From an uncultured Erythrobacter sp. (lineage in GTDB: Bacteria; Pseudomonadota; Alphaproteobacteria; Sphingomonadales; Sphingomonadaceae): 64,000 nucleotides of DNA. The stretch covers positions 1,798,001-1,862,000 of the forward strand of contig CANNCZ010000001.1 in NCBI GenBank assembly GCA_947503275.1, read 5' to 3'. The number at the start of each line of letters is the position of its first letter. The stretch's first letter is position 1. The position numbers and the translations under genes are program-made. The notes under the pieces were generated by a model. That model saw nothing but the letters and a program-made list of their open reading frames with translations. It was not told the DNA's origin and searched no databases. Shown here piece by piece: positions 35,748 to 45,198 of this stretch.

Positions 35748-36338
35748 ATGACGTTCCTTAATCAACGGACCAGTGATCGGCCCAACCAACACGCCCGAGC
35801 CACTTCGCCAAGAGCTGCTTCACTGATTGCGTGCGCCGTGTTCGCTGTCTCCGCAATCTCGGTTAACGCGCAAGAAACCATTGCTGAGCCGACCGAAGAT
35901 TATCTGGAAGCTTTGAAATCATGCCAGTCAGTTACCGAAGACATTGCGCGCCTAGAATGCTTTGATGCGGCGGTCGGTAATATCGTGACGGCGACTGAAA
36001 CGGGCGACGTGCAAGTGATTGATCGCGAGGATGTTCGCGAGACCCGGCGCAGCCTTTTCGGCTTCACACTGCCGGACATCGACCTGTTTGGCGGCGGTGA
36101 CGAGGATGAAGAAGAAGACGAGCTGTTTCAGACCACAATCGAAAGCGTGCGCTACATTGGTCGCAGAGGTGCGCGGTTTACAACGGCCGAAGGGGCGGTG
36201 TGGGAAATGAGCAATGTGCCGCGCCGGATGCGGCAGATCCGCCCCGGTGACGAAGTGATCTTTAGAGAGGCGTCGCTGGGTTACTTCTTTGTGCGGATCG
36301 AAGGGCAAACCGGTGTGAAGGGTCGCCGCGTGCAGTAA
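35748..36338 (+). CDS. Secreted protein of unknown function with CxxxxxxxxxxxC motif
   Basis: The 196-residue protein has a long n-region and a signal peptide ending about residue 43 (AISVNAQE). The mature part starts with KSCQSVTEDIARLECFD, a C-x11-C pair followed by FD, seen at the start of several small periplasmic proteins. An acidic block (FGGGDEDEEEDELFQT) follows, then a beta-rich end (TIESVRYIGRRGARFTTAEGAVWEM, RIEGQTGVKGRRVQ). The final 70 residues look like a small beta-barrel. I do not recognise a named family. It is monocistronic. Confidence 0.75.
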   Translation: MTFLNQRTSDRPNQHARATSPRAASLIACAVFAVSAISVNAQETIAEPTEDYLEALKSCQSVTEDIARLECFDAAVGNIVTATETGDVQVIDREDVRETRRSLFGFTLPDIDLFGGGDEDEEEDELFQTTIESVRYIGRRGARFTTAEGAVWEMSNVPRRMRQIRPGDEVIFREASLGYFFVRIEGQTGVKGRRVQ

Positions 36339-36395
36339 ACCTGTTTGCCGTCCGCGCGCACTGCTCGGACGCTTGCGAAATTCAGCGCCCAACGG

Positions 36396-36427
36396 AAAAG
36401 GGCCCCGCCATTCGGCAGGGCCCTTTT
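36396..36427. terminator. Bidirectional terminator, secreted protein / S9 peptidase
   Basis: Stem AAAAGGGCCC / GGGCCCTTTT encloses a short GCC-ATTC-GGC hairpin. T runs occur on both strands between the convergent genes. Confidence 0.9.
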
Positions 36428-36462
36428 CTTTATCTGGCTGCCCTTAGATAAGGACGCTGTGT

Positions 36463-38460
36463 TTAGAGACCACCAGGCCCGCAATCGTTTGCGAGATAGT
36501 CCAGCATCTTAGTGTAGAACTGCTGTTGGTGGGTGTACATCAACGTGGTGTAGAAGTGATCGGCATCCTCAAGAGTGACAAACTCACCGGTCTTGCCTGC
36601 TTCTTCAAACGCCTTCTTGTAATCCTCGAAGTGGTAATACAGCACTCGGCTATCATCTTCGGGATGGACCATAAGCAGAGGAATGTTGACCTTGTCGACT
36701 TCCTCCAGCGGATTCGTCCCGATCGTACCACGACGCTCTGCCCAGTCATTGAGCGCGCGCGGGATACGGCCTGCACGGCCCGCACCAAGGCGATAAGATT
36801 TGGCAGGGTTGCCCACAGCAGCACCAGCGATTGCGCACTGATAAATCTGTTCTTCACGGCTGAGAGCGACAAGCGCCGCATACCCGCCATAAGACCAACC
36901 AAACATCGCAATGCGATCCGGATCGACCAAGCCCTGCTCTACCAGGTAGAGCGCGCCGTCATCCTTATCATCCTGCATTGCGCCGCCATGTTCGCCATAG
37001 CCGCCGTCAAAGTGCGCTTTGCCCCAGCCCACCGTCATGCGGTAACCTGGTTGCAGCACCATATAGCCAGCAGAGGCGAGCAATTGACCCCATTCGTCAT
37101 AACTGACGACTTCGGACACGTGAGGTCCGCCATGCGGCAAGACTACCAGTGGGAACGGACCTTCACCAGCCGGTTTCGTCACATATCCCGGGATCGTCAT
37201 GCCATCGCGCGCCGGGTAACGAATATACTCAACGTCTGCGAGAGCGTCTTGGTTCAGCAGCGGATTGCGGCTGCCCAGCTTTGCCAATTGGCCGTCCTTG
37301 ACCATCCAGAAAGAGCCAGGGTCCTTTGGCCCGCGATTGCTAACAACCATGGTGCGGCCGTCATAAGAGCGGCTGGTGATGCTAACTTGGTGTGCATAAG
37401 GAATTTGCTGCTCAAGCGCCTCGTGAAGAGCCTTTTCTTCCTCGTCAAACCAGTGACGTTCCCACTTTGCGCCGGGATAGGTGGCGAAAGCAAGATTGTC
37501 ATTGCCAGGAATAGTGTGTGTTCCAACACCCATCACGTCGGCGTCTTCAGCAGCAAACAACTCGCGGCCAAACTCACCGGTGTCAAAGTTGAACTCCCAC
37601 AGCGAAGCTTTGTCTGCTCCGTTGCGCGCTTCGATCATGTAGCCGAGGCTTGGATTATCAGGGTTGATATGCGCAAGCCCTTGGAATCGCGTAAGGAAAC
37701 GCCAGAGATTGTTATGATCATCCTGATCATAGACTTCACCAAATTGCGTCCACGAACCATCGCCCGGCTTGCGATAATAAGTTTTGACTGTGAAGTCGGA
37801 ATCTTGGCCAATCGCAAAGCGTGGGTTGCCCTGATTATCGAACTCAATGTTCGAATATTTACGGCTGCCACGCATCACGAGGCTTTGCGTGCCGGTGCGC
37901 AAGTTCAGCTTGTAATAGGAACGCGGACGGAATGCCGCGAACGGATCAACACCGAGCGTCGCGTTAGCATCAGCCGCCGCAACAAGCACCTTGTCGGGTT
38001 CATCCGGCAAGGTGTTGACGATGGCAAGATTGCCAGAAACCTGGCTGAACTTGTTCTGCTCAAGATTGTAGAAGTAGGTCGCGTAATTGCGCGTGTCGTC
38101 TTCCTGACGGCGCACGCGTTCGCGTTTGATTTCCCAAGCATTGCCAACGATCACATTGTCGCTAACCCAGCGCGCATTGATAATTTCCATCGGATCGGCG
38201 GCCAGCGTGCGGTACGGCGTTGTCAGATCAGATGTCTTGTAAATCTGAAGCAGATAGTCGCCTTCGCGGCTTGGATTAATGTGCACCAAGAGATGTTCGC
38301 CATCAGGCGAAATCTGCACAGCATTCACAACGTCGCGCAATGCCCAGACATCAATTGGAACAGAGGAGGTCGCTTGCGTCTCGCTCGGCGCAGCAACACT
38401 TAGCCCCAGTGCCGAGACACCGAGCATTGCAGCCATAAGCGGCTTTTTCATTAGATTCAT
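36463..38460 (-). CDS. S9-family (prolyl oligopeptidase-like) peptidase, exported
   Basis: The 665-residue protein has a signal peptide (to about residue 30), a beta-propeller N-terminal region and a C-terminal alpha/beta-hydrolase domain. The nucleophile is Ser523 in GWSYGGY. An aspartate lies in MVHPEDDSRV and the histidine in DADHFYT, giving the full S9 triad. It probably cleaves peptides in the periplasm. It lies directly downstream of the 1,146-residue TonB receptor on the same strand. S9 enzymes next to TonB receptors include the lasso-peptide isopeptidases, but no lasso maturation genes are here. Confidence 0.92.
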   Translation of the reverse strand: MNLMKKPLMAAMLGVSALGLSVAAPSETQATSSVPIDVWALRDVVNAVQISPDGEHLLVHINPSREGDYLLQIYKTSDLTTPYRTLAADPMEIINARWVSDNVIVGNAWEIKRERVRRQEDDTRNYATYFYNLEQNKFSQVSGNLAIVNTLPDEPDKVLVAAADANATLGVDPFAAFRPRSYYKLNLRTGTQSLVMRGSRKYSNIEFDNQGNPRFAIGQDSDFTVKTYYRKPGDGSWTQFGEVYDQDDHNNLWRFLTRFQGLAHINPDNPSLGYMIEARNGADKASLWEFNFDTGEFGRELFAAEDADVMGVGTHTIPGNDNLAFATYPGAKWERHWFDEEEKALHEALEQQIPYAHQVSITSRSYDGRTMVVSNRGPKDPGSFWMVKDGQLAKLGSRNPLLNQDALADVEYIRYPARDGMTIPGYVTKPAGEGPFPLVVLPHGGPHVSEVVSYDEWGQLLASAGYMVLQPGYRMTVGWGKAHFDGGYGEHGGAMQDDKDDGALYLVEQGLVDPDRIAMFGWSYGGYAALVALSREEQIYQCAIAGAAVGNPAKSYRLGAGRAGRIPRALNDWAERRGTIGTNPLEEVDKVNIPLLMVHPEDDSRVLYYHFEDYKKAFEEAGKTGEFVTLEDADHFYTTLMYTHQQQFYTKMLDYLANDCGPGGL

Positions 38461-38552
38461 GGTTCAACTCTTCCCGTTGGCTATACCAGTGGATTCCCCA
38501 CGCATCGGCGTCACCTCCAAATTCGGCAGACACGTACGGTCGTAATATAAGC

Positions 38553-38591
38553 AAAAAGCGGCCCCTCGACAAGTGCCGGGAGCCGCCTTTT
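38553..38591 (-). terminator. Terminator between TonB receptor and S9 peptidase
   Basis: On the minus strand, GCGGC and GCCGC with adjacent CCC/GGG form a stem with one bulge, followed by a run of five T residues. It separates the upstream receptor gene from the peptidase, so the two may be independently transcribed. Confidence 0.65.
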
Positions 38592-38617
38592 GTCGCTTAA
38601 GCTAGAACACCTTCAGC

Positions 38618-41600
38618 TTAGAAGTTGAACTCGATAGCTGCGAAGAACTCGCGGCCGTTAAGATCGAAGCCGCCACCCAGTGGCACGTTCGAGATCGAGA
38701 GCACTTCGTCACCGTCCACCAATGGCGGGCTGGTGTCGAACAAGTTCGTGATACCTGCACGCAATTCGTAGTTAGAACCACGATAGCGCAGCGCCAGCGT
38801 GTGGACGAAGTAGTCATCCGCAAAGCCAACGTCGCGGCAGAACACACCATCCGCAGGGATCGTGGTTGGACCGGTTCCATCAGGGCCAGTCGAACCAAAG
38901 CCTGTGCAAGTGTTACCTTGGAAGCCAGTGTCCTGACCGTCAGGTCCAAAGCCAAAGGCATCGGAATCCGGATCAATACCAGTTGTATCCTGCTCTTGTT
39001 CGCCGACCCAACGGGTTTGCCACGTCAGCAGGAAGTCTTTGTATTCCGCGGTAAAGGTCGCACGACCGGTCCAACTTGGGAAGAAGAACTCCCCTTCAAA
39101 GTTGGCCGTGTTCGCAACACCAGCAGCATCGATGAAGGTGTTGGAGCGTTCAATCAGGTGATTGACACGCAGGTCAAGCGCAAGGTCGAACACTTCGCCG
39201 CCAATGGTGACGTCTTTGCCAAAGCGCGCGTTCATGTCGAGACCGCGAACTGTGTCGGAGTCCAAGTTGACGAACGCAAGCGGTGCGTTGCTGATCAGGC
39301 CAAGGTTTGTCGGTGCCGGATCAACGATCAACTGATCGCAGAACTGGCTGCGAACGCCATCAGCGCGAGTGAAGCAATCGTTCACAGCGAACTGAATACC
39401 AGGACGAACGACCGAGTCTTTCACCTTGATGTCGTAATAGGTGCCCGAAAGTGAGACATCCCAGCCCGAACCAAAGGTCTCTTCGAACGCAAAGCCAGCC
39501 GTGATCGAACGCGAAGTTTCTGGATCAAGCTCCAGCGAACCGCTGGTCGAAATCTCAACTCCGTTCGTCGTTTGGAGGCTAGCTACGCCACCTACGCCGT
39601 TTGGATTGATACCCACAGTGGTTGGATCGCGACCTTCACGAATGCAGTTCGCAAGAATTGCAGCATCGCGGTTATCTTCCGACGGGTCATATGCGTTGTT
39701 GATGAACGCTTGTTCTGGAACCGCGCAAGGATCGACAATGGTCAAAAAGCCCGTCTGACCAAGCAGGAAGTTTTCACGCAGGTTTGGTGCGCGGAACGAC
39801 GTACCGTAGCTCATGCGGAGCAACAGAGGTGTCACTGGACGCCAGCCACCCTTCACAGAGAAGGTGCCTGCCGTACCGTAGAACTCTTCATCGGTCAGAC
39901 GACCCGAAACGTTCACGCTCAACTCTTCAACCAAAGTCTCACCCGCGACCAGTGGGAGATCGATTTCGGCAAACGCCTCACGGATCCACTTACTGCCAAC
40001 GGCACCAAGGTCAGAGATGATGTTGAATTGAAGGCCATTGGCCGCAATGAAGTTTGGTTGCGAGTCAATCTTGTCTTCACGCCATTCGAAACCGATCACG
40101 CCGCCAGCTGGGCCGCCGGGCAAATCGAATAGGTCACCTGTAGCAAACGCCGAAATGACGGTTTGCTCATAGATCGTGCGGAAAGTCCGCTCGGCGAACA
40201 GGTAAGCCTCTTCTTCTTGTGTCAAACGACCGCGGAATTGACCAAGAATGTCGGGACGGAACGGGTTGAAAGGAACGCAGCCTTCAAACAGACCCGGCGC
40301 AGCAAAGTCTGGGTTAGCCAACTCTTCTGGACCAGCACAAGGCGTAATACCTGCCTCGTATCCAAACGCACCTTGAACGATCGGATCGTTCGAGAACTGT
40401 ACGCTGGGATCGTAATCGTCAGCAATGCCGTCGCCGTTGAAATCGATCACTCCGTCGCCGTTAAAGTCCCTTGTAGGGTCAACACCAAGCGAAAGCGCAT
40501 AGCGATCTTCGCGAAGACCATTTGCACTCGATGTACCATCCGACCGGGTGTATACCGCCGACACATCGAAGGTCCAGCTTGGCGAGATAAACGGCAAGTC
40601 ACCGCGAACACCAAGAACGCCGCGATACTGATTGAGAGTCGCTTCAAAGTTGTCACGATCACCAATCAAGGAGAAACGCGGCGAAACCGGCATATTCAGA
40701 CCAAGACCGAATGGCGCTTGACCGTTAAAGATGCGGCCTTGGTCAAAACAATCGACCCCGGTCCCCAAAATGTTGTTTGGGTTACAAGGGTTGAACGGGT
40801 TTTCACCCGGAACAGATGCAATGCCCTGAACAATGCGGTTGTTTCGAGCGGAGACTTCACTGCGCGAATACAGGAATTCAAAATAGGGCGTGATGTTTGC
40901 TTCACCGGGAAGAGTGTACTCACCATAAGCAAACGCGTTGTAGCGATCTTCGCGTGGAATGAAGACGCCTTCTGGGAAGACACCGTTCGTGCTGAAATCC
41001 GCGAAGCGAATATCTTGAACGCCATCACCATCAAGATCGACGGGGCTGCCGTCGACGAAACCGGATTCGGTGAAGTCAGGAACGCCGCTATTGCTTTCGC
41101 CCGGCGTATAATAAAGCACGCCAAAGTTACCAAAGTCGGTGATGATGCTGCGACCGAGGCCTTGGCCACGACGCTTACAATCTTCAGGAGCCTGCGTTAC
41201 CAAACCGTTCGATGAAGTCTGCGCGTCGATAAAGTCGAGCAGGCCGGTCGTGCGAATTTGCCCGTCCGTACCGATTTCGTAGTGCGTTTCGCATCCTGCG
41301 AGGAAGTCGCGGTCTTGGAAGCGAACTTCGTCACGGCGGTTAAACTCTGCACCGAAACCGATAAAACCACGGTCAAGGTTCAGACCGTAAGCCGCGCTGA
41401 CGTTAAAGTCCTTGTCACTGCCCATGCCATTCAGAGCGCCCGAAGCCTGAAGCTCGACACCGTCAAAGTCTTTGCGCAGCACAACGTTGACCACGCCTGC
41501 AACCGCGTCAGAACCGTAAACCGACGACGCACCGTCAAGCAGCAGGTCGATCCGCTCAATCAAAGCGGAAGGCAGAAGGTTGATCGAAGGCGCGCTTGGC

Positions 41601-42058
41601 GAACCCTGGACACCCGATGGCGCAAGACGGCGACCATTCAAAAGCAGCAATGTACGGTTTGCACCAAGACCACGAAGGTCGACAGTTTGTTGACCAGGGC
41701 CGTTATCGAGAACAAAGCCCTGGAAGGTCGCGTCGATCTGTTGACCGGTTGCCGCTTCGTCGCGTTGAAGGATTTGAGAGGGGTCAAATGCGCCGATATT
41801 GCGCTGCGTCTCACCCGAAATCACCTGAAGTGGTGAAATTGAGCTGTAGGTATCACGGACAATCCGCGAACCAGTGACGGTGATCCCACCGGCCGGTGCT
41901 TCCGGCTCATCGGTCGTTACATCGACCTGCTCTTCTTCCTCTTCTTCTTGACCCTCTTCAGCGGCGTCCTGCGCGCTGACCGGGCCTGCCATCACAAATG
42001 CGATAGCCGATGCTGAGAAGGCGAGCGCCTTCATCGAATTATTATGAAACTTCTTCAT
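38618..42058 (-). CDS. Large TonB-dependent outer-membrane receptor
   Basis: The 1,146-residue protein has a signal peptide (MKKFHNNSMKALAFSASA to VSAQ) and then an unusually acidic stretch (EEGQEEEEEEQVDVTTDEPE) before the TonB box-like GGITVTGSRI. The plug contains QTVDLRGLGANRTLLLLNGRR and IDLLLDGASSVYGSDAVAGVVNVVLR. The barrel ends in GREFFAAIEFNF. It is about 150 residues longer than the neighbouring receptor because of long loops with DxDGDG-like repeats (DFNGDGVIDFNGDGIADD), which may bind calcium. The ATG at 42058 has GGAG 7 bases upstream; the frame begins with GTG two codons earlier. Confidence 0.93.
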   Translation of the reverse strand: MKKFHNNSMKALAFSASAIAFVMAGPVSAQDAAEEGQEEEEEEQVDVTTDEPEAPAGGITVTGSRIVRDTYSSISPLQVISGETQRNIGAFDPSQILQRDEAATGQQIDATFQGFVLDNGPGQQTVDLRGLGANRTLLLLNGRRLAPSGVQGSPSAPSINLLPSALIERIDLLLDGASSVYGSDAVAGVVNVVLRKDFDGVELQASGALNGMGSDKDFNVSAAYGLNLDRGFIGFGAEFNRRDEVRFQDRDFLAGCETHYEIGTDGQIRTTGLLDFIDAQTSSNGLVTQAPEDCKRRGQGLGRSIITDFGNFGVLYYTPGESNSGVPDFTESGFVDGSPVDLDGDGVQDIRFADFSTNGVFPEGVFIPREDRYNAFAYGEYTLPGEANITPYFEFLYSRSEVSARNNRIVQGIASVPGENPFNPCNPNNILGTGVDCFDQGRIFNGQAPFGLGLNMPVSPRFSLIGDRDNFEATLNQYRGVLGVRGDLPFISPSWTFDVSAVYTRSDGTSSANGLREDRYALSLGVDPTRDFNGDGVIDFNGDGIADDYDPSVQFSNDPIVQGAFGYEAGITPCAGPEELANPDFAAPGLFEGCVPFNPFRPDILGQFRGRLTQEEEAYLFAERTFRTIYEQTVISAFATGDLFDLPGGPAGGVIGFEWREDKIDSQPNFIAANGLQFNIISDLGAVGSKWIREAFAEIDLPLVAGETLVEELSVNVSGRLTDEEFYGTAGTFSVKGGWRPVTPLLLRMSYGTSFRAPNLRENFLLGQTGFLTIVDPCAVPEQAFINNAYDPSEDNRDAAILANCIREGRDPTTVGINPNGVGGVASLQTTNGVEISTSGSLELDPETSRSITAGFAFEETFGSGWDVSLSGTYYDIKVKDSVVRPGIQFAVNDCFTRADGVRSQFCDQLIVDPAPTNLGLISNAPLAFVNLDSDTVRGLDMNARFGKDVTIGGEVFDLALDLRVNHLIERSNTFIDAAGVANTANFEGEFFFPSWTGRATFTAEYKDFLLTWQTRWVGEQEQDTTGIDPDSDAFGFGPDGQDTGFQGNTCTGFGSTGPDGTGPTTIPADGVFCRDVGFADDYFVHTLALRYRGSNYELRAGITNLFDTSPPLVDGDEVLSISNVPLGGGFDLNGREFFAAIEFNF

Positions 42059-42452
42059 GATCACTCCAGTTGCGACAACCGAAGCCTTAGCCCTACGCCC
42101 GCCTGTTCACCGCCTGCAACTTACCCCGAAGCAAGAGGGAACACCCCAAATGGACGCAGGACAAAGCCCCTGCGGTGTCACAGGTGTGCAATATAAGGGG
42201 TGCGAATGTAAATGCGGCGTTCAGGAAGAAGTAAGGTTTCGGGCGACTTTATGCCCGTGTGTTGCGGGAATCCCACAGGGGCATATTAGCAACCGTAACA
42301 TCGCGCGCGCACCGCTTTCCAAAACAAATAAATAGCACCCAGTTGTGCGCAACAAAACGTCGCGCTTGGTTTTTCTGTCACTATCCGGTCAGATTGTTTC
42401 ACTTACCCGTAATGGGTTTTTGACGCGGATTCGGACCGACTCACCCTGATTA
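42059..42452. other. Intergenic region between receptor and clpB, no gene seen (394 bp)
   Basis: This gap must contain the promoter of the minus-strand receptor. It holds a perfect small hairpin, CGCAGG / CCTGCG, at 42155-42174, and otherwise no clear element. The plus-strand frame from 42057 to 42335 has many cysteines and prolines, no ribosome binding site and no family features, so it is not called. No tRNA or terminator was recognised. Confidence 0.55.
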
Positions 42453-45029
42453 TCACTGCGCCTTGATCTGCAATTCGCCATCGCCTTCATCGACGCTGAC
42501 TGTGGCGCCGTCGCTGACGGTTCCTTCGATCAACATTTCCGCCAAGGGGTCCTGCAAATAACGCTGCACCGCGCGCTTCAATGGCCGCGCGCCATAGACA
42601 GGATCATAGCCGACCCGGCCCAGCCAGCGCAGCGCCGCATCTGTGAGGTCGAGCGTGATCTTGCGATCATCGAGCAGTTTCTGCACCCGCTTCACCTGAA
42701 TGCTGACGATCGGCGCCATGTGCTCCATCGCAAGCCGGTGGAACAGGATGATCTCGTCCAGCCGGTTGAGGAATTCGGGGCGGAAATGCCCGCGCACCAC
42801 GTCCATCACCGCATCCTCCACATCGGCAACCTTCCCGTCATCGGGCATATTGGCGAGATGCTGAGACCCGAGGTTGGACGTGAGGATGATCAGCGTGTTG
42901 GAGAAATCAACCTTGCGCCCCTGCCCATCGGTTAGGTGCCCATCATCAAGCACTTGCAGCAGCACGTTGAAGACATCGCTATGCGCTTTCTCCACCTCGT
43001 CGAACAAGACGACTTGATACGGACGGCGACGCACGGCTTCGGTGAGCACGCCACCTTCGTCATATCCGACATAGCCCGGAGGCGCACCGATCAGCCGCGC
43101 AACCGAATGCTTCTCCATAAACTCGGACATGTCGATCCGGACCAATGCCTGATCATCATCGAATAGGAACTCGGCGAGCGCTTTGGTCAGCTCAGTCTTG
43201 CCGACGCCGGTTGGGCCAAGGAATAGGAAGCTGCCAAGCGGACGATTCGGGTCTTGGAGGCCAGCCCGCGCACGGCGCACAGCCTTTGACACCGCTTCGA
43301 TAGCGGGCACTTGGCCGATCACGCGCTTGCCAAGGATGCCCTCCATCTCCATCAACTTTTCGCGCTCACCCTCCATCATCTTGTCGATGGGAATGCCGGT
43401 CCAGCGGGAGACAACACTGGCAATGTCCTCCTCTGTCACTTCTTCGCGAAGCAGCGCGTTTTCGGTAAGGTCTTCAGCGGCGGCCAGACGTTTTTCGAGG
43501 TCAGGGATTGTGCCATAAGACAGCTCACCCGCCCGCGCGAGATCGCCTTCACGCTGCGCCTGCTCCAGCTCAAGCCGCGCATGGTCCAGCTCTTCCTTGA
43601 TCTTGCCTTCGGCTTCAATCTTGTCGCGCTCATTCTGCCAGCGTGTGGTCAGCTCAGAGCTTTCCTGCTCCAGTTCGGCCAATTCCTTGCGCAGATTGGC
43701 AAGCCGATCTTTCGAGGCGGTATCGTCCTCTTTCTCAAGCGCGCTTTCCTCGATCTTCAGCTGAATGATCCGGCGGTCGAGAGCCTCGATCTCTTCTGGC
43801 TTCGACTCAACCTCCATCCGAATGCGGCTCGCGGCCTCATCCATGAGGTCGATGGCTTTGTCAGGCAGGAAGCGGTTTTGGATATAACGGTCGGACAATT
43901 TCGCCGCTGCCACAATAGAGCTGTCCGTGATCCGCACGCCGTGGTGCAGCTCATACTTGTCCTTGATGCCACGCAGGATCGAAATCGTGTCCTCAACGCT
44001 GGGCTCATCAATATAGACCATCTGGAACCTGCGTTGCAGCGCGGGGTCTTTCTCGACATATTTCTGATATTCATCGAGCGTCGTCGCACCGATGCAATGC
44101 AGCTCCCCGCGGGACAAAGCAGGCTTCAGCAGATTGGAGGCGTCCATCGACCCCTCGCTCGCGCCCGCACCGATCAATGTGTGCATTTCATCAATGAACA
44201 GGATGATCTGACCGTCGGCGTTCTTAACCTCGTCGAGTACGCTTTTTAGCCGCTCTTCGAACTCGCCGCGATATTTCGCGCCCGCAATTAGCGAGCCCAT
44301 ATCGAGGCTCATCAGCGTGCGCCCTTTGAGGCTGTCGGGGACATCACCATTGGCGATGCGCAAGGCTAGGCCTTCCGCAATCGCAGTCTTACCCGTGCCT
44401 GGTTCACCGATCAGAGCGGGATTGTTCTTGGTCCGCCGCGCCAGAATTTGAACCGTCCGGCGGATTTCCTCGTCGCGACCGATGACGGGATCGAGCTTAC
44501 CGTCGCGCGCCGCCTGCGTCAGATCGCGCGCAAACTTCTCCATCGCATCATAATTCGCCTCGGCATTCGCGCTGTCCGCTTTCTTACCGCCGCGCAGGTC
44601 TTCGATAGCCGCATTCAAAGCTTGCGGCGTAACGCTTGCCGCCTTCATCGCTTCGCCAGTCGCACCTGTCGCCAGAGCCAGCGCGGTCAGCAATCGCTCC
44701 ACGGTCACAAAGCTATCGCCAGCCTTGTCCGCAAGCTGTTCTGCACTGTCGAGAGCGCGCACTGCATCATTATCGAGGCCCGGTGTCGACTGCGCTCCGC
44801 CACCCGTCACTGCCGGGATCTTGCTCAGCCCCGCATCGACCTTGTCGACCGCCAGCGAAGCCTCGCCTCCTGCACGTTGGATCAACCCGGCCGCCATGCC
44901 CTCTTCATCTTCGAGCAGCGCTTTCAGCAAATGCAGCGGTGTGATCCGTTGATGGTTCATCCGGATCGCAACCGTTTGTGCACTTTGCAAAAAGCCCTTG
45001 GCGCGGTCGGTGAATTTGTCGAGATTCAT
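42453..45029 (-). CDS. clpB: ATP-dependent disaggregase ClpB
   Basis: ClpB resolubilises aggregated proteins with DnaK. The 858-residue protein has the Clp N-domain (1-145) and AAA-1 with Walker [10 protein letters not shown] starting at Gly208. A coiled-coil middle domain lies at about 410-530 ([20 protein letters not shown] and following). AAA-2 has Walker [10 protein letters not shown] at Gly605 and a sensor-2 region [13 protein letters not shown]. Length matches E. coli ClpB. A possible heat-shock promoter lies 50-80 bases upstream. Confidence 0.98.
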   Translation of the reverse strand: MNLDKFTDRAKGFLQSAQTVAIRMNHQRITPLHLLKALLEDEEGMAAGLIQRAGGEASLAVDKVDAGLSKIPAVTGGGAQSTPGLDNDAVRALDSAEQLADKAGDSFVTVERLLTALALATGATGEAMKAASVTPQALNAAIEDLRGGKKADSANAEANYDAMEKFARDLTQAARDGKLDPVIGRDEEIRRTVQILARRTKNNPALIGEPGTGKTAIAEGLALRIANGDVPDSLKGRTLMSLDMGSLIAGAKYRGEFEERLKSVLDEVKNADGQIILFIDEMHTLIGAGASEGSMDASNLLKPALSRGELHCIGATTLDEYQKYVEKDPALQRRFQMVYIDEPSVEDTISILRGIKDKYELHHGVRITDSSIVAAAKLSDRYIQNRFLPDKAIDLMDEAASRIRMEVESKPEEIEALDRRIIQLKIEESALEKEDDTASKDRLANLRKELAELEQESSELTTRWQNERDKIEAEGKIKEELDHARLELEQAQREGDLARAGELSYGTIPDLEKRLAAAEDLTENALLREEVTEEDIASVVSRWTGIPIDKMMEGEREKLMEMEGILGKRVIGQVPAIEAVSKAVRRARAGLQDPNRPLGSFLFLGPTGVGKTELTKALAEFLFDDDQALVRIDMSEFMEKHSVARLIGAPPGYVGYDEGGVLTEAVRRRPYQVVLFDEVEKAHSDVFNVLLQVLDDGHLTDGQGRKVDFSNTLIILTSNLGSQHLANMPDDGKVADVEDAVMDVVRGHFRPEFLNRLDEIILFHRLAMEHMAPIVSIQVKRVQKLLDDRKITLDLTDAALRWLGRVGYDPVYGARPLKRAVQRYLQDPLAEMLIEGTVSDGATVSVDEGDGELQIKAQ

Positions 45030-45078
45030 GCGGGTGGTCCCTCGGTCGTCAAAATTCTAAACAGGTGTGTTACTTAAC

Positions 45079-45107
45079 TAGGTGGGTCAGACAAGCGCGT
45101 TTGCAAG
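45079..45107 (-). promoter_or_regulatory. Candidate heat-shock (sigma-32) promoter for clpB
   Basis: Reading on the minus strand, CTTGCAA, a 14-base spacer and CCCACCTA resemble the sigma-32 elements CTTGAAA and CCCCATNT. The -35 half is a good match and the -10 half poor. The distance to ATG (about 50 bases) is normal. Confidence 0.35.
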
Positions 45108-45198
45108 GCCACCAACACTTACGGGCCTGATCTAGCACGCTTGACCTAAAGCGCGCTCCCAGCGATTGATACGGCAAGAGGGTTTGGAGAGACTACAA

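Noticed and set aside
36526..38403. A plus-strand open frame of 625 codons opposite the S9 peptidase.
   Set aside because: It mirrors the strongly supported S9 gene with signal peptide and catalytic triad; its own product has no domain or composition of a real protein. Long antisense frames are common in such codon-biased DNA.
36463..42058. A lasso-peptide cluster around the S9 peptidase and TonB receptor.
   Set aside because: No precursor, B-protein or asparagine-synthetase-like C-protein is present, so only an orphan peptidase-receptor pair is supported.
42057..42335. A plus-strand 92-codon frame between the receptor and clpB.
   Set aside because: It overlaps the receptor start region, has no ribosome binding site and an unnatural Cys/Pro/Gly-rich composition.
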